A DNA stretch of 64,000 bases from Dehalobacterium sp040766325 (GTDB lineage: Bacteria > Bacillota > Dehalobacteriia > Dehalobacteriales > Dehalobacteriaceae), in NCBI GenBank assembly GCA_040766325.1, contig JAXGQR010000004.1, positions 62,001 to 126,000 of the forward strand, read 5' to 3'. Numbering within the stretch: position 1 is the first letter of the stretch; each line of letters begins with the position of its first letter. Below the pieces are notes generated by a model. The model did not search any database. It saw only the letters and a list, made by a program, of their open reading frames with translations, and was not told where the DNA came from. This document shows positions 35,737-45,514 of the stretch, piece by piece. Position numbers and translations under genes: made by a program.

Positions 35737-36635
35737 TCAAAAAATCTCCGGATGGATGATTTTGGCCAATTGTTCCAGTCCTTGAATCACGCGAGGACCT
35801 GCTCCGGCTGATCAGACTGTCATCTACGGTAAATACCTGATCATTTTTAACGGCACTCAATACCTCATAACCGGTTCTCGTTTTAATATCCTCCGGTGTA
35901 TGACTATGAGCATTAATGATATAAATATCCGGGTCATTTTCCAGTAATTTTTCCATACTGAAGGTGAAAAACTCGTCTTCCGTTATACCGGCAACATTGG
36001 TCCCCCCAGCCGTTTCAATAAGATTATGAATAAAGCTGGTGGATCCCGCCGACATTAAAAGGATCATCCCAAACTTCAAAAAACACCTTGGGTTTAGGCT
36101 GATCTTTTACCTTATTGATGATTTCATCCATTTTTTGTCTCATATCGTCAACAATTTCTTTCGCTGTTTCGTTTTTACCGGTAATCTCACCGGCCAATGC
36201 AATATTGCTTAGCACCTGCTCAATTGTAGCTGATTCTAAAACCACAACGGGAAGATTTAACTCCTCCATAGTTGTAATTAATTCTTCCTGTACGCCTGCT
36301 GAAGCAAAGACTAGATCAGGATCCATAGAGAGAATAACTTCTACGTTGGGATCTTTAAACCCTCCAATTTTGTCCTTGGCCAGTGCAGCTTCCGGATAGT
36401 CACAATAATCAGAAACCCCAATGATCTCTTGATCCAATCCTATAGCAAAGAGAATCTCTGTGATTGCCGGAGAAATGGAGATAATTTTTTCCGGGGTTTT
36501 TTCGATGACAACTTCCCGTCCGATACTATCAATAACGGTAGTCCCTGTCTTGGTTTCCGAAGTACTGTCGGCACAACCGAGAGAAAGGCTAAAGATTAGA
36601 ATGAGTATTACCATTAGAAGCATATGTTTTTTCAT
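35737..36635 (-). CDS. btuF: BtuF-like substrate-binding lipoprotein, frame broken twice
   Basis: After repair this is a protein of about 298 residues with lipobox LSLGC. The class III binding-protein features IISISPAITEILFAIGL and GVSDYCDYPEAA resemble cobalamin-binding BtuF more than siderophore binders. The frame breaks at a run of four T (36057-36060; three restore WDDPLMSAGSTSF) and again near 35811-35816, where removing one base restores SRAGPRVIQGLEQLAKI and a TGA at 35737. No cobalamin riboswitch is visible upstream. If functional, it imports corrinoids needed by methyltransferases such as those at 49.8-52.7 kb. Confidence 0.7.
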
Positions 36636-36856
36636 TATTATAACACCCCACAGATTCTATTTGTTTCATAGCTATTATAAGGGATTTAGCACAGAAAAGC
36701 ACTCTTTAATTTAAATTACTACCGAATACTTGATTTATATACCATTATTTGTTATGCTGATTTAGTCATCTAATTGATTAAGTCTATCATTTGATATGAT
36801 CTGTTTTACATATGCGCAGAATCTTAAATATATTTAATTAAAAGGGGAGAAGAAGC

Positions 36857-37450
36857 ATGAGTATGGGAGAATATGAAGTATATTACACAATGGTAACAGA
36901 TGCCTGTATAGACTATTTCAAAGACACCAAAGAAGCTGATTTGATTGATTTATTAATGCAATTGATGGATATTGAAGGTTTGCCTATGCATTGCCCGGTA
37001 CATCATTATATCGTACCCGCAGCCTTGCTAACAGTTTGTCGTCAGCATCAAGGAAGTGACATCTCTGTTTTGGAAAGAGATCTTGACGAAGCTTTAAAAC
37101 GTGCCCAAAATGTTTTAGGCGGTTTTTGTGGCTTTTACGGAGCTTGCGGTGCAGCGGTTGGGTTGGGAATTTTTTTAAGCATCATCACCAATAGTACTCC
37201 CATGTCCCGAAAACCATGGGGCTACCTTAATCGTGCCACAGGGCAAGCTTTAATTGAAATGGCAGAACTAGGTGGTCCTCGTTGTTGCAAAAGGACCACT
37301 TTCATCGCAATAAAAAGCGTACTTCCCCAAATTAATGACCTTTTCAGGCTGAATCTTGAGATTAAAGAGCCTATTTCTTGCCACTATCATAAAAACAATC
37401 AAGAATGCCTGAAGCAAGAATGTCCCTTTTGGCCAAATGACCTAGAATAG
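36857..37450 (+). CDS. DUF5714 family protein
   Basis: A 197-residue cysteine-rich protein. Conserved stretches are MHCPVHHYIVPAALL, GGFCGFYGACGAAVGLGIF, TPMSRKPWG and GGPRCCKR, which match the DUF5714 family seen in anaerobes, often beside radical SAM or corrinoid-related genes. The function is unknown; the Cys/His pattern suggests a metal or cluster site. The ribosome-binding site GGGGAG precedes the ATG. It is divergent from the btuFCD-like operon and ends at a strong bidirectional terminator shared with the grd operon. Confidence 0.75.
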   Translation: MSMGEYEVYYTMVTDACIDYFKDTKEADLIDLLMQLMDIEGLPMHCPVHHYIVPAALLTVCRQHQGSDISVLERDLDEALKRAQNVLGGFCGFYGACGAAVGLGIFLSIITNSTPMSRKPWGYLNRATGQALIEMAELGGPRCCKRTTFIAIKSVLPQINDLFRLNLEIKEPISCHYHKNNQECLKQECPFWPNDLE

Positions 37451-37451
37451 G

Positions 37452-37481
37452 AAAAGCACAACAATGATCTGTTGTGCTTTT
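37452..37481. terminator. Bidirectional terminator between DUF5714 and grdB
   Basis: The perfect 12-bp stem AAAAGCACAACA / TGTTGTGCTTTT with a six-base loop is followed by a T-rich tail on the plus strand and by TCCTAT on the minus strand. It serves the convergent genes. Confidence 0.8.
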
Positions 37482-37495
37482 ATTTATTTTATTTT

Positions 37496-38806
37496 TTATT
37501 CAAAATGCGTAACACCGGTAATTTCGGTGGCCAAAGCATCCACGGCTTTCTTCACCAAAGCTTTTCTCATTTTATACTCATCTTCTGCATTAAGATTGGG
37601 ATTTCCTACCGGGTAGGGAATCGCTATTGTGGGTACGATTCTATTAGCCCCCACTGATTCGGAAATCGTAGTAATAGTTGCCATGTGCACAATAGGGATA
37701 CCGTATCTTTCGATTTCTTTAACCATCGTTGCTCCGCAACGAGTACAGGTACCTCAGGTAGAGGTGAGTATGACCCCATCTACACCGGCGGCTTTTAGTT
37801 CGGCACCAATTTCAGTACCAAATTCCACACCTTTGCTTACAGCTGTCCCGGTACCGGTCGTGGTATAAAAAAACTCATAAACCTTGCCGATATATCCCTC
37901 TTTTTCAAACTCGCGTAGAATATCCAAAGGAACGACGCGATCCGGATCTTCATTAGCATAAACAGGGTCGTAACCGCCATGCGTGGTATAAAAGTCAGGA
38001 GCAGCAAGAGAGTCCTTACCGGTGACATCATATTTACCCCATTTTTGCGCACTAGCGGATTGAATATGATCTGGGTTCCCTTCCGGAACAATACCTCCGG
38101 AGGTACATAAAGCAATTGTGGCCTTACTTAGATCTTTGATCGCAGGAGCCGGATCTACCTCATCAAAAACAGGCATAGGCATTTCTGTTTCAAAAGGCTC
38201 ACCTTTTAGCCGGGCAAGTAACATTTCTACGGCGCGCAAGGAACCTCTTTTTTCAACAAAAAGAGTTTTTCTCATGCCGCGCGGAATATATCCTTCTTCT
38301 TCCGGAGAACCTATTTCCAAACCGCGGGCTAATTTATCGGTAATAGCTGCCATTAAGGGGAGCGCTTTTCTCATACCACCGGCAGTATCAGAGGTGGAGA
38401 TAACATAGGCCACTTCTTTACAGGCATCTACGCCCGGATTCTCATGATACATGCCGGTAACCACAGGAATATTGAGCTCTGCAGCCACAGCCTTACATGT
38501 CTCTGCACAAGCAACACCGTAACGTCCGGCATTAAAAGCAGGACCGGCTACAAAGACATCGGGAGCTATTTCTTTTACTTTATCCAGAATAAAAGATAAG
38601 GCATCCTCTTGATTTTCGTTAAAGTAGTTATCACCACAGATAAAAGTTCCTACTACTTCGCCTTGGCCTTTAAGAGCTCCTTCAAAACCGACTGCCGGCC
38701 CTACTTTTTCCGCCCGAAATTCCGGAGCCATACCGGCCTTTTCTTCCCCACCTACCTGGCCAAAAAACTGATTCACATAGTATAATACTTTATATTTTTG
38801 AGACAT
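37496..38806 (-). CDS. grdB: Glycine/betaine reductase component B gamma subunit, selenoprotein
   Basis: A 436-residue selenoprotein of the substrate-specific component B (glycine, sarcosine or betaine reductase). The in-frame TGA at 37754-37756 encodes Sec351 in the motif UGTCTRC (Sec-x2-Cys-x2-Cys), followed by GATMVKEIERYGIPIVHM. The N terminus has VNQFFGQVGGEEKAG and FICGDNYFNEN as in GrdB/GrdF/GrdH. The ATG at 38806 follows AAGGAGG. It forms the B component with GrdE, encoded just upstream. Substrate specificity cannot be settled by eye; the symbol denotes the family. Confidence 0.93.
37727..37741 (-). other. Candidate bacterial SECIS hairpin in grdB
   Basis: Twelve bases after the Sec TGA the message can form CGTTGC-GGA-GCAACG, a six-base stem with a three-base loop. 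Bacterial SECIS elements sit directly downstream of the UGA codon within the coding region, which fits. Confidence 0.5.
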
Positions 38807-38830
38807 CTTTTTTCCTCCTTTCATTAAATT

Positions 38831-40127
38831 TTAATATAACCTGCAGGTCACATTATGAAATCCGATTTCAGAAGTTGCACCAATGACCGCATTCAATTCA
38901 CACATCAAGGTACCGTCTTCCAATAAGGCTCCGTCCCAACCGCCTGCTAAAACTAGCGATAGAGGTAGGATCACCAATGACCTTTTCTGCAGGAGGTAAG
39001 GTCACAACGTGACTCACGTTTCCTCCGGAAACAACGGCAACCGCTTCTTTGGCTGTGTCGGCCAAGGGCTGAGACATACCGTCTCTGCCTGCACATTCGT
39101 CGGTAATTAACTGAGTGATAATGCCGGCATCTTCACATTTCTTACAAATCATGAGTAAGTCGGTATCAGGATTTCCGTATCCTTCCTCAGAAACCACCAC
39201 GGCATCTGCTCCAAACATTTTAGCTAGCTTCAAAACGTAGTCGGAAACGCGCAGCTTTCCTGCTAATGTGGTATGCTCGGGCACCATAATGCAACCTAGG
39301 AAGTTAATTTCTTTACCATGCTGGGCATAAAGATCCTCAATAACACTGTTATTCTGATGCTGAAAGGTAGTGATCTTATCACAGGCAGCAACACAATTGC
39401 CGCTTACCACGGCATTATCTAATTCTTCAAAGGGATGTAGCACCGCAGGCAAAATCGTCTGGGCATTGACACCATAAATATAGGTATCATGAAGCAGCCC
39501 TTGGGTAATCATCATTTGTGCATACAATACCTTAGGCAGATTAGGGTATTTTGCTGTTTCTTCAAAAATATTGCCCATTTCGTAAGTAATCACTTCGTCT
39601 GGAGCAATGTCTTTGCCAGCAAGTCCAACATATTCTCCGGCCTTTAAACCGGCCAAACGTACCGTTTCTTCATGAACATGAGGCGCCATACCTTCTTTTA
39701 CCGAAATATCTACGGTCAAATTCAGGGTTTTGGAGAAAGGAGTCCATTTGGCACCTTCACCCCACATATCGATAACACCCTCCTGAAAACCAACGATATC
39801 GCCCACAGTGACAACAGCTGCGCCATAAAGAACGTTGGTTCTTCCTTCGCCACATTGGGCTTGTCTTGAGGTAATTCCGGGGAAACCATTGTTCCCGCCT
39901 GAAATTTTTACTCTTGGTTCAATAACGTCTTTGACAGGGATTATGCGAACCTTTTCACCGGGCCTGGCTACATCAAGTTTCACATCTGTAATTCTGTCAT
40001 CTTCCTTGAGTTTGGCAATTAAACCTTCACTATCAACGGTCAAAACGCCCTCTTTGATGGAGTTTTCTGTTCCTAATTGAATATCCTTGATCTTAATTCT
40101 ACCAATTTCTAATTTCAATGTAGTCAC
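38831..40127 (-). CDS. grdE: Glycine/betaine reductase component B proprotein, frame broken near the end
   Basis: The GrdE proprotein is cleaved at an Asn-Cys bond, and the new N-terminal Cys becomes a pyruvoyl group that binds the amine substrate as a Schiff base. The site is visible as SGNCVAACDKITTFQHQNN with Cys245. The frame breaks at a run of four T (38949-38952, minus strand). With three T it continues SLAGGWDGALLEDGTLMCELNAV to a TAA at 38831, giving 431 residues, the expected size. As written, the protein would end at 38898 with 409 residues and an aberrant tail. It lies 25 bases upstream of grdB. Confidence 0.88.
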
Positions 40128-40153
40128 CTCCTAAAATATCAGACAAAATCTTT

Positions 40154-40525
40154 TTAAGACCAAATTGCTTGGTGTTCCGACAAGGCAGTTTGTAAAAGTA
40201 TTAAATCAATTTTCTGATAATCATCACCATGGGTCATATCTTTCTTCCTATGGTCCGTATGCAGTTTATACTTGATAATACTGTCCTCAATGATTTGCGC
40301 AGATAAAGGATCTACTTTTTCCAAACGTTGCCCGACAATGACGGACCGAAATGGAGAATAGATCAATCGTAAGCTTGCCGCCAAAGGATGACTGACCAAC
40401 TCATGACCCGCGTAAACCATATCCCTGACTTTAATTAAGGTGTCCTCGACCGAACCATCAATAAAAAGCACATTGGGGAATTTTTCTCTCACAAGGGTAT
40501 TGTTCGTGATGATGATGCTTTTCAA
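40154..40525 (-). CDS. grdX: GrdX family protein
   Basis: A 123-residue protein of the GrdX family, which accompanies glycine reductase genes and has no assigned reaction. It opens KSIIITNNTLVREKFPNVLFI and contains YAGHELVSHPLAASLRLIYSPFRSVIV. I choose the TTG at 40525 because AAAGGAGAG lies six bases upstream. It sits between grdD and grdE in the operon. Confidence 0.85.
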   Translation of the reverse strand: MKSIIITNNTLVREKFPNVLFIDGSVEDTLIKVRDMVYAGHELVSHPLAASLRLIYSPFRSVIVGQRLEKVDPLSAQIIEDSIIKYKLHTDHRKKDMTHGDDYQKIDLILLQTALSEHQAIWS

Positions 40526-40556
40526 TGAAGTCTCTCCTTTGTTACAGAAACTATCT

Positions 40557-41720
40557 TTACAGGTAATCATTTTCCTTTAATATGACCATAGCTTTTTCCT
40601 GATCTTCTGGAGCAATCATCACAATCGGCCCGGTACAACCCATACCGCTTTCAGCGTAGATGCCGGCCTTCCATAAGGCCAAAACAGCATCCTCCAACTG
40701 CATGACTTCAATGCCGGGAATTGTTTCAGTTACCGTTTTTTTCGGTGGTGCTGTAACATCACTACCTTCAACAGGTTTTGTTGTTGCTGTGCAATTTAAA
40801 GATTGGATCAGTTGGTTCCAACCGGCTTTTTGCACTAAGGCAAACTCTTCCTTGACCTTTTCCGGCAATTTACCCTTAGCACAGTCCGCCGCAAAACGAA
40901 TTGCGTTGGCGATGACCGGGGCACCCGAGGCACGGGAGATAATGCAGATAATCCGGTCATAACCTTCTCCCACACCGGGGCCATATCCGGACCCTAAAGA
41001 CTCAAAACTTCCTCCGGTACTATAGGCGGAAAAAACCTTCGTTAATACATTTCCCGTTAAACTGTCATGGACCATAATATTGGGAATACCCATTAAAAGA
41101 TCATTACCTCGCATGACCACTCCACCGTCTGCTCGAGCAGATTCGGCAAATTGGATGGGATAACCCCCGTCCCGAAGTTTCTTTAAAGATCTTTCCACCT
41201 GTCTTGCTCCATCAATATTCAGAATGCCCACTGTAGGATTACTTTTACCACACGCTTTTGCTGTAGCAATACCATAAATCGTGTTTCTCAGCATTGCAAC
41301 TACCCGGTCGGTGGCAGAAGTACCTGTCGTAGTGGCCAAATACATTTCTTGCCCTTGGGCAGGAGTTAAAACTTTACCTACAGTTGATACACCGATGGGG
41401 AAATTATAGTGCATGGTCACAGCTGCATCTAGAGATCTGTTGGAGAGTAGTTGATCCATTTTATCATGAGCCTCTTGCTCATCATGAGCTTCGATGATTT
41501 CCAATTTTGTGTCGACTCCGCTGCCGATAACCACCACCTGCAGATGCGGATTTTGGCTTTGGGCCGTTTCTGCTCCCGCTATTAATTCATCGGGGCCATG
41601 TTCACTGCCTAAAACAGTCAAACCCACTCTGATTTTTTTCCCAAAGGATCCTGTCTCCACTCCCTGGGCTATTTCTTCAAATACTTCAGCAATTGTTTCT
41701 TTGATCTGGTTTACACCCAA
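40557..41720 (-). CDS. grdD: Glycine reductase component C alpha subunit
   Basis: A 387-residue subunit of component C, which with GrdC releases acetyl phosphate from the carboxymethyl-selenoether on GrdA. The fold is PlsX/phosphotransacetylase-like, with GSEHGPDELIAGAE, MHYNFPIGVSTVGKVLTPAQG and ESGMGCTGPIV near the C terminus. It lies 35 bases downstream of grdC. The length and motifs are normal. Confidence 0.92.
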   Translation of the reverse strand: MGVNQIKETIAEVFEEIAQGVETGSFGKKIRVGLTVLGSEHGPDELIAGAETAQSQNPHLQVVVIGSGVDTKLEIIEAHDEQEAHDKMDQLLSNRSLDAAVTMHYNFPIGVSTVGKVLTPAQGQEMYLATTTGTSATDRVVAMLRNTIYGIATAKACGKSNPTVGILNIDGARQVERSLKKLRDGGYPIQFAESARADGGVVMRGNDLLMGIPNIMVHDSLTGNVLTKVFSAYSTGGSFESLGSGYGPGVGEGYDRIICIISRASGAPVIANAIRFAADCAKGKLPEKVKEEFALVQKAGWNQLIQSLNCTATTKPVEGSDVTAPPKKTVTETIPGIEVMQLEDAVLALWKAGIYAESGMGCTGPIVMIAPEDQEKAMVILKENDYL

Positions 41721-41755
41721 GATTTCACCCCCTTTAGGGTATTAAATCGGCATCT

Positions 41756-43297
41756 TTATTCGGCACGAAAAGCTTTAGCAAAATCTCGTAATGCCTCAGC
41801 AATCATTAATCTTACTTCTTCCTTGTTAAAACCGGTTTCACTTGATACACCGCTATTTTTTTCCATGACCAAGGAGATACCATCGAAGAGGTTCGTCAAT
41901 CTCCCTAAGAAGAGACTTCCTTTACCAACAATCATCGCTCTATCGATTTTCCCCTCCAAGATCATTTCCCGGGCATGTCCCACAAAGGGCACTCCGGAAG
42001 GAATATGTCCTTGAGTCGGAGCAAATCCAGGCATCCCAAATTGATCCACCGCTTTGAGTAGATCCTTTTTTTCCAGTTCTCCTCTTTTTACGGCAAGAGC
42101 AGCAATCATTTTATAATTTGCCATGGGAACATCTCCTGCTCCGGCAGGTTCGGTAATTTCCGGGGTTTGCATTTCAGCCGAATAACGATCCACATCAGGT
42201 ATCTTGTAGCCCAGTTTATCTAATGGATCGGCAACAATTGCCGTCATAACGGCCTGGGGCGAAGCACCGGAACCGATTCGGTGGCGTCCAATACCATCTG
42301 TACGAATCACCGGGTTTATTCCATCGTTTTCCCCAATATGAACAGCAAATGCTCCCAGGACATCTTCTAATGCAGGCATATCTTTCTTAACATGATCCTT
42401 CGAATTCATGCCCAACTTCACCGATGATCCACCTGCCACCACGACAACATTTTTGTAAATACCGGATTGAGCCAAAGCAGCAGCTTCAACCATACTATGG
42501 GCGGGACCGGCACAAAAGCTTCTGGTATCAGAACCGGTAGCATTAATACAACCACAGTATTCCCCTATGGCTTTGGCAAAGTTCCCGCCGCCTCTTTGAT
42601 TCATATCACCACAAGCTTCTTCAGAGCACTCAATAATATAATCTACTTCCTCTGCTTGTAATGATGTCTTGACCAGCAGAAGTTTCAAAGCAAAAACTGC
42701 CGAAGCCTTGCTCACAAGATTTTCCAACATAACATGATCCGATAATGCTTCATCGAACTCATGGGCCTTCTTAACACAACCTACCAGCTTTCCTGCGAAA
42801 TATAAGGGCTGCCCTGTCTGTTCATGGACCAGTTTTTCAATTTCCTCAAATTGGGCAGGATTCTTAGATAACTTATCCAGATCCTTAATATCTCCAAGAA
42901 TCCTATGGGCTGAAAGTTTTTCTTGGACATTTTCCTGAAACTTTTCTTCCAATACCACCAAATCAAAAACATCAACGATCTTCATTAAACCGATAAATTC
43001 ATCTTCCGGCATAATTTCACCGTACTTCCCTTCCCGGGAGGCACCGGAAACCGGTGCCTGATACCAGGGACGAGGGATATCTTTTAATGCATCGGGAGTC
43101 ATATTGCCAATATATACCTGGTTAGGAGGATAACTTACAGCATCTTGAAAGCTTCTCACATGCTCAGGTAGTTTTTGCAAATGCTCTGAATCCGGGTTCT
43201 TGCGCCGTTCCGAGGTTTGAGTGGTACCGTGATAAAGCATCATTTCAGTTGCTTGAATTAAAGCATAGGCGGCACCTTTTACAACCGGAAAGCTCAT
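41756..43297 (-). CDS. grdC: Glycine reductase component C beta subunit
   Basis: A 513-residue thiolase-like (FabH-related) subunit of component C. It opens FPVVKGAAYALIQATEMMLYHGTTQ. The active-site Cys region is SDTRSFCAGPAHSMVEAAAL, and GFAPTQGHIPSGVPFVGHAR follows. It makes acetyl phosphate with GrdD, yielding ATP through acetate kinase, which is not in the window. It lies 15 bases downstream of grdA. Confidence 0.93.
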   Translation of the reverse strand: MSFPVVKGAAYALIQATEMMLYHGTTQTSERRKNPDSEHLQKLPEHVRSFQDAVSYPPNQVYIGNMTPDALKDIPRPWYQAPVSGASREGKYGEIMPEDEFIGLMKIVDVFDLVVLEEKFQENVQEKLSAHRILGDIKDLDKLSKNPAQFEEIEKLVHEQTGQPLYFAGKLVGCVKKAHEFDEALSDHVMLENLVSKASAVFALKLLLVKTSLQAEEVDYIIECSEEACGDMNQRGGGNFAKAIGEYCGCINATGSDTRSFCAGPAHSMVEAAALAQSGIYKNVVVVAGGSSVKLGMNSKDHVKKDMPALEDVLGAFAVHIGENDGINPVIRTDGIGRHRIGSGASPQAVMTAIVADPLDKLGYKIPDVDRYSAEMQTPEITEPAGAGDVPMANYKMIAALAVKRGELEKKDLLKAVDQFGMPGFAPTQGHIPSGVPFVGHAREMILEGKIDRAMIVGKGSLFLGRLTNLFDGISLVMEKNSGVSSETGFNKEEVRLMIAEALRDFAKAFRAE

Positions 43298-43312
43298 GAA
43301 AACACCTCCAAA

Positions 43313-43756
43313 TTAACCGCGATAAGTCTGAACTTCCTTGACAATTTCATCAACATCAAGGACCATTTCCATCATGCTGATTTGTTCATCATAAACAGCT
43401 TCATCAACTTCATCCTTAAGTTCAAATATATGATATGATTTGAGTCCCAACGAGACTCCGGATAATGGACCTGCAAAGGTAGGATCTCCGGTTGCTACGG
43501 TTTCAGCTGCGAGACCGGATGCTTCTGCTTCCGCTCCGCCTAAAACAATGACTAAATCCTCATTACCGTATTTTTCCGTTAATTCCTTAATCCTAGCTTG
43601 GTTTTCCAAATCCATTGCTCCGGCCGCCGTTCAGACAAAGCATTCTGTAGTAGAGAATACTATTTCTGCACCGGCGGATTTGACACATTCCTCAATGGCC
43701 GGTCCGGGAATACCGTCACGGTCACCGATAATGGCAACTTTTTTGCCTTGCAGCAT
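43313..43756 (-). CDS. grdA: Glycine reductase selenoprotein A
   Basis: A 147-residue selenoprotein, the shared carrier of glycine, sarcosine and betaine reductases. The in-frame TGA at 43631-43633 encodes Sec42 in CFVU, followed by TAAGAMDLENQ, the signature of GrdA. The ATG at 43756 has AGGAG eight bases upstream. Without Sec decoding, the protein would stop after 41 residues. It lies between trxA and grdC. Confidence 0.95.
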
Positions 43757-43845
43757 AGTGCATACTCCTTTCTTTTAAATGTGGTTTGTTTTTTATTTTT
43801 GTTCCCCTAATGGAGAATCAAAATTTTCTTCAGAAACAGACCTTT

Positions 43846-44160
43846 TTATAATAATTCGTTCAGTTTTGCTTCCACATCTCCAATGGTAATTTCCTTGACC
43901 AATTCGTCAATTTTTTCCCCATTGCGATAAAAGGCAATCGTAGGCAACCCTAAAACCTTTTGGCTAATGGAGAGTCTCTTATTACTGGTTGTGTCAAGAC
44001 TGCAAAACTTAGCTTTACCCTGATACTTCTCTGCCAACGCATGGACATGCGGCATCAAAGCTTTACAAGGCTCACATTTGTCATTCCAAAAATCAACTAC
44101 CACTAAACCCTCAGCTTGTAAAACCTCAGCTTCAAAATTTTCTTTTCCTACCTCGATCAT
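43846..44160 (-). CDS. trxA: Thioredoxin of the glycine reductase system
   Basis: A 104-residue thioredoxin. The active site is C29-E-P-C32 in FWNDKCEPCK instead of the usual WCGPC; variant CxPC sites are a feature of thioredoxins in glycine reductase operons. The cis-Pro lies in GLPTIAFYRNG. It passes electrons from TrxB to the selenoprotein components. It lies 34 bases after trxB. Confidence 0.92.
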   Translation of the reverse strand: MIEVGKENFEAEVLQAEGLVVVDFWNDKCEPCKALMPHVHALAEKYQGKAKFCSLDTTSNKRLSISQKVLGLPTIAFYRNGEKIDELVKEITIGDVEAKLNELL

Positions 44161-44194
44161 GGGAAAACCTCCTTAAAATTATTGGTAATAACTA

Positions 44195-45127
44195 TTACTC
44201 ATTCAGGTATTTCTCAGCCTGCATCGCAGCAATTGCTCCGTCAGCTGCTGCTGTAACCACCTGACGCAAAGACTTTTTGCGCAGGTCACCGGCAGCAAAT
44301 ACGCCTGGAATATCAGTCTTCATATCATCATCCGTCAGGATATAGCCATTTTCCATAGCAACCTTGTCCACGAACAAACCAGTTTGAGGTACGAAACCTA
44401 CAAATACAAACACTCCAAATGTGCCATCTTCCTCAGGTGCGAAAATTTCCCTTTCTACTCCGGTTTTAACATTCTTCACCACCATGCTTTCAAGAATGCC
44501 GTCACCTTTTAGCTCGGTAATCACAGAATCCCATAAAAAATCAATTTTGGGATTAGCGAAAGCCTTCTCCTGTATTGATTTAACTGCGCGCAGTTCATCC
44601 CTGCGGTGTACAATTGTTACCTTGCGAGCAAACTTAGTCAAATATATTGCCTCTTCTACAGCTGAATCTCCGCCGCCGACCACATAAACTTCCATGTCCT
44701 CAAAAAATGAAGCATCACAGGTAGCGCAATAGGAGACGCCTTTGCCGATCAATTCCTTTTCTCCGGGGCAGCCGATGGGACGTGGGAAAGCTCCAGTGGC
44801 TAAAATCACCGTTTTTGCGAGATACTCCTCGTTTTTACCGATAACTTTTTTTACTTCTCCCTTTAGTTCCAAATCTACGATAGTATCATATACCTTAGCT
44901 GTACCGAAATGATCGACCTGCTGCACCATGCGTCCAATCAATGATGGGCCGGTTTCCCCTTCAATGCCGCCGGGATAGTTTTCAATTTCCGAGGTAATAA
45001 CAATTTGCCCGCCGGCTTTTTCCTTTTCGATCAACAATGTATCCAATTTCGACCTTCCGGCATAAATGGCTGCTGCTAAACCCGCCGGACCTGCTCCGAT
45101 AATAATCAAATCATGTATCTTACTCAT
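44195..45127 (-). CDS. trxB: Thioredoxin reductase
   Basis: A 310-residue flavoprotein with FAD motif GAGPAG (11-16), redox pair C134-A-T-C137, NAD(P)H motif GGGDSAVEEA (151-160) and C-terminal GVFAAGDLRKKSLRQVVTAAADGAIAA. It reduces the operon's thioredoxin and so supplies electrons to the reductase. It is the first gene of the grd operon, with an AGGAGGTG site before the ATG. Confidence 0.95.
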   Translation of the reverse strand: MSKIHDLIIIGAGPAGLAAAIYAGRSKLDTLLIEKEKAGGQIVITSEIENYPGGIEGETGPSLIGRMVQQVDHFGTAKVYDTIVDLELKGEVKKVIGKNEEYLAKTVILATGAFPRPIGCPGEKELIGKGVSYCATCDASFFEDMEVYVVGGGDSAVEEAIYLTKFARKVTIVHRRDELRAVKSIQEKAFANPKIDFLWDSVITELKGDGILESMVVKNVKTGVEREIFAPEEDGTFGVFVFVGFVPQTGLFVDKVAMENGYILTDDDMKTDIPGVFAAGDLRKKSLRQVVTAAADGAIAAMQAEKYLNE

Positions 45128-45514
45128 TTGAGCACACCTCCTATGATCTATGTATTATACCCACTCAAGAAATTTTCTACCCTGAGTTGCTCCAGGATAA
45201 AATACATTCAGTATTTCTGTACTTGTTCGCAAAGTGTTTTTATGATATACATTCGCTGTTATCTGCCAAAATCCTCCTCTAATTACCTAAATTTATATTA
45301 TCCGTTATTAAAATAATATTCTTTAAATAATAATTTTCAAAATCTTAATAGCAAATACTATATAATCAAATTAAATATAATTATAACAATAATTTTATCA
45401 TTAATTCTATTAATTTATTATAAGTAATATTTTAGAAGAAAATAAAAAGTTACTCATCTCCTTATCTATTAGGTAGGTAGATGAGTCAAATTTTGCTCTG
45501 TATTCAGTTATCTA
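45128..45514. other. 387-base intergenic region upstream of the grd operon
   Basis: Very A+T-rich. It holds a TATAAT box on the minus strand at 45154-45159, about 20 bases before the trxB ATG region but with no good -35, and the terminator of the transporter gene at 45452-45486. I see no glycine riboswitch and no convincing gene. Confidence 0.5.
45452..45486 (-). terminator. Terminator of the YkvI-type transporter gene
   Basis: ACTCATCT pairs with AGATGAGT, with an inner CCT/AGG extension, followed by AACTTTTTATTTTC on the minus strand. Confidence 0.65.

Noticed and set aside
45128..45440. Possible glycine riboswitch ahead of the grd operon
   Set aside because: None of the conserved glycine-aptamer segments could be found on the minus strand; the region is plain A+T-rich sequence.
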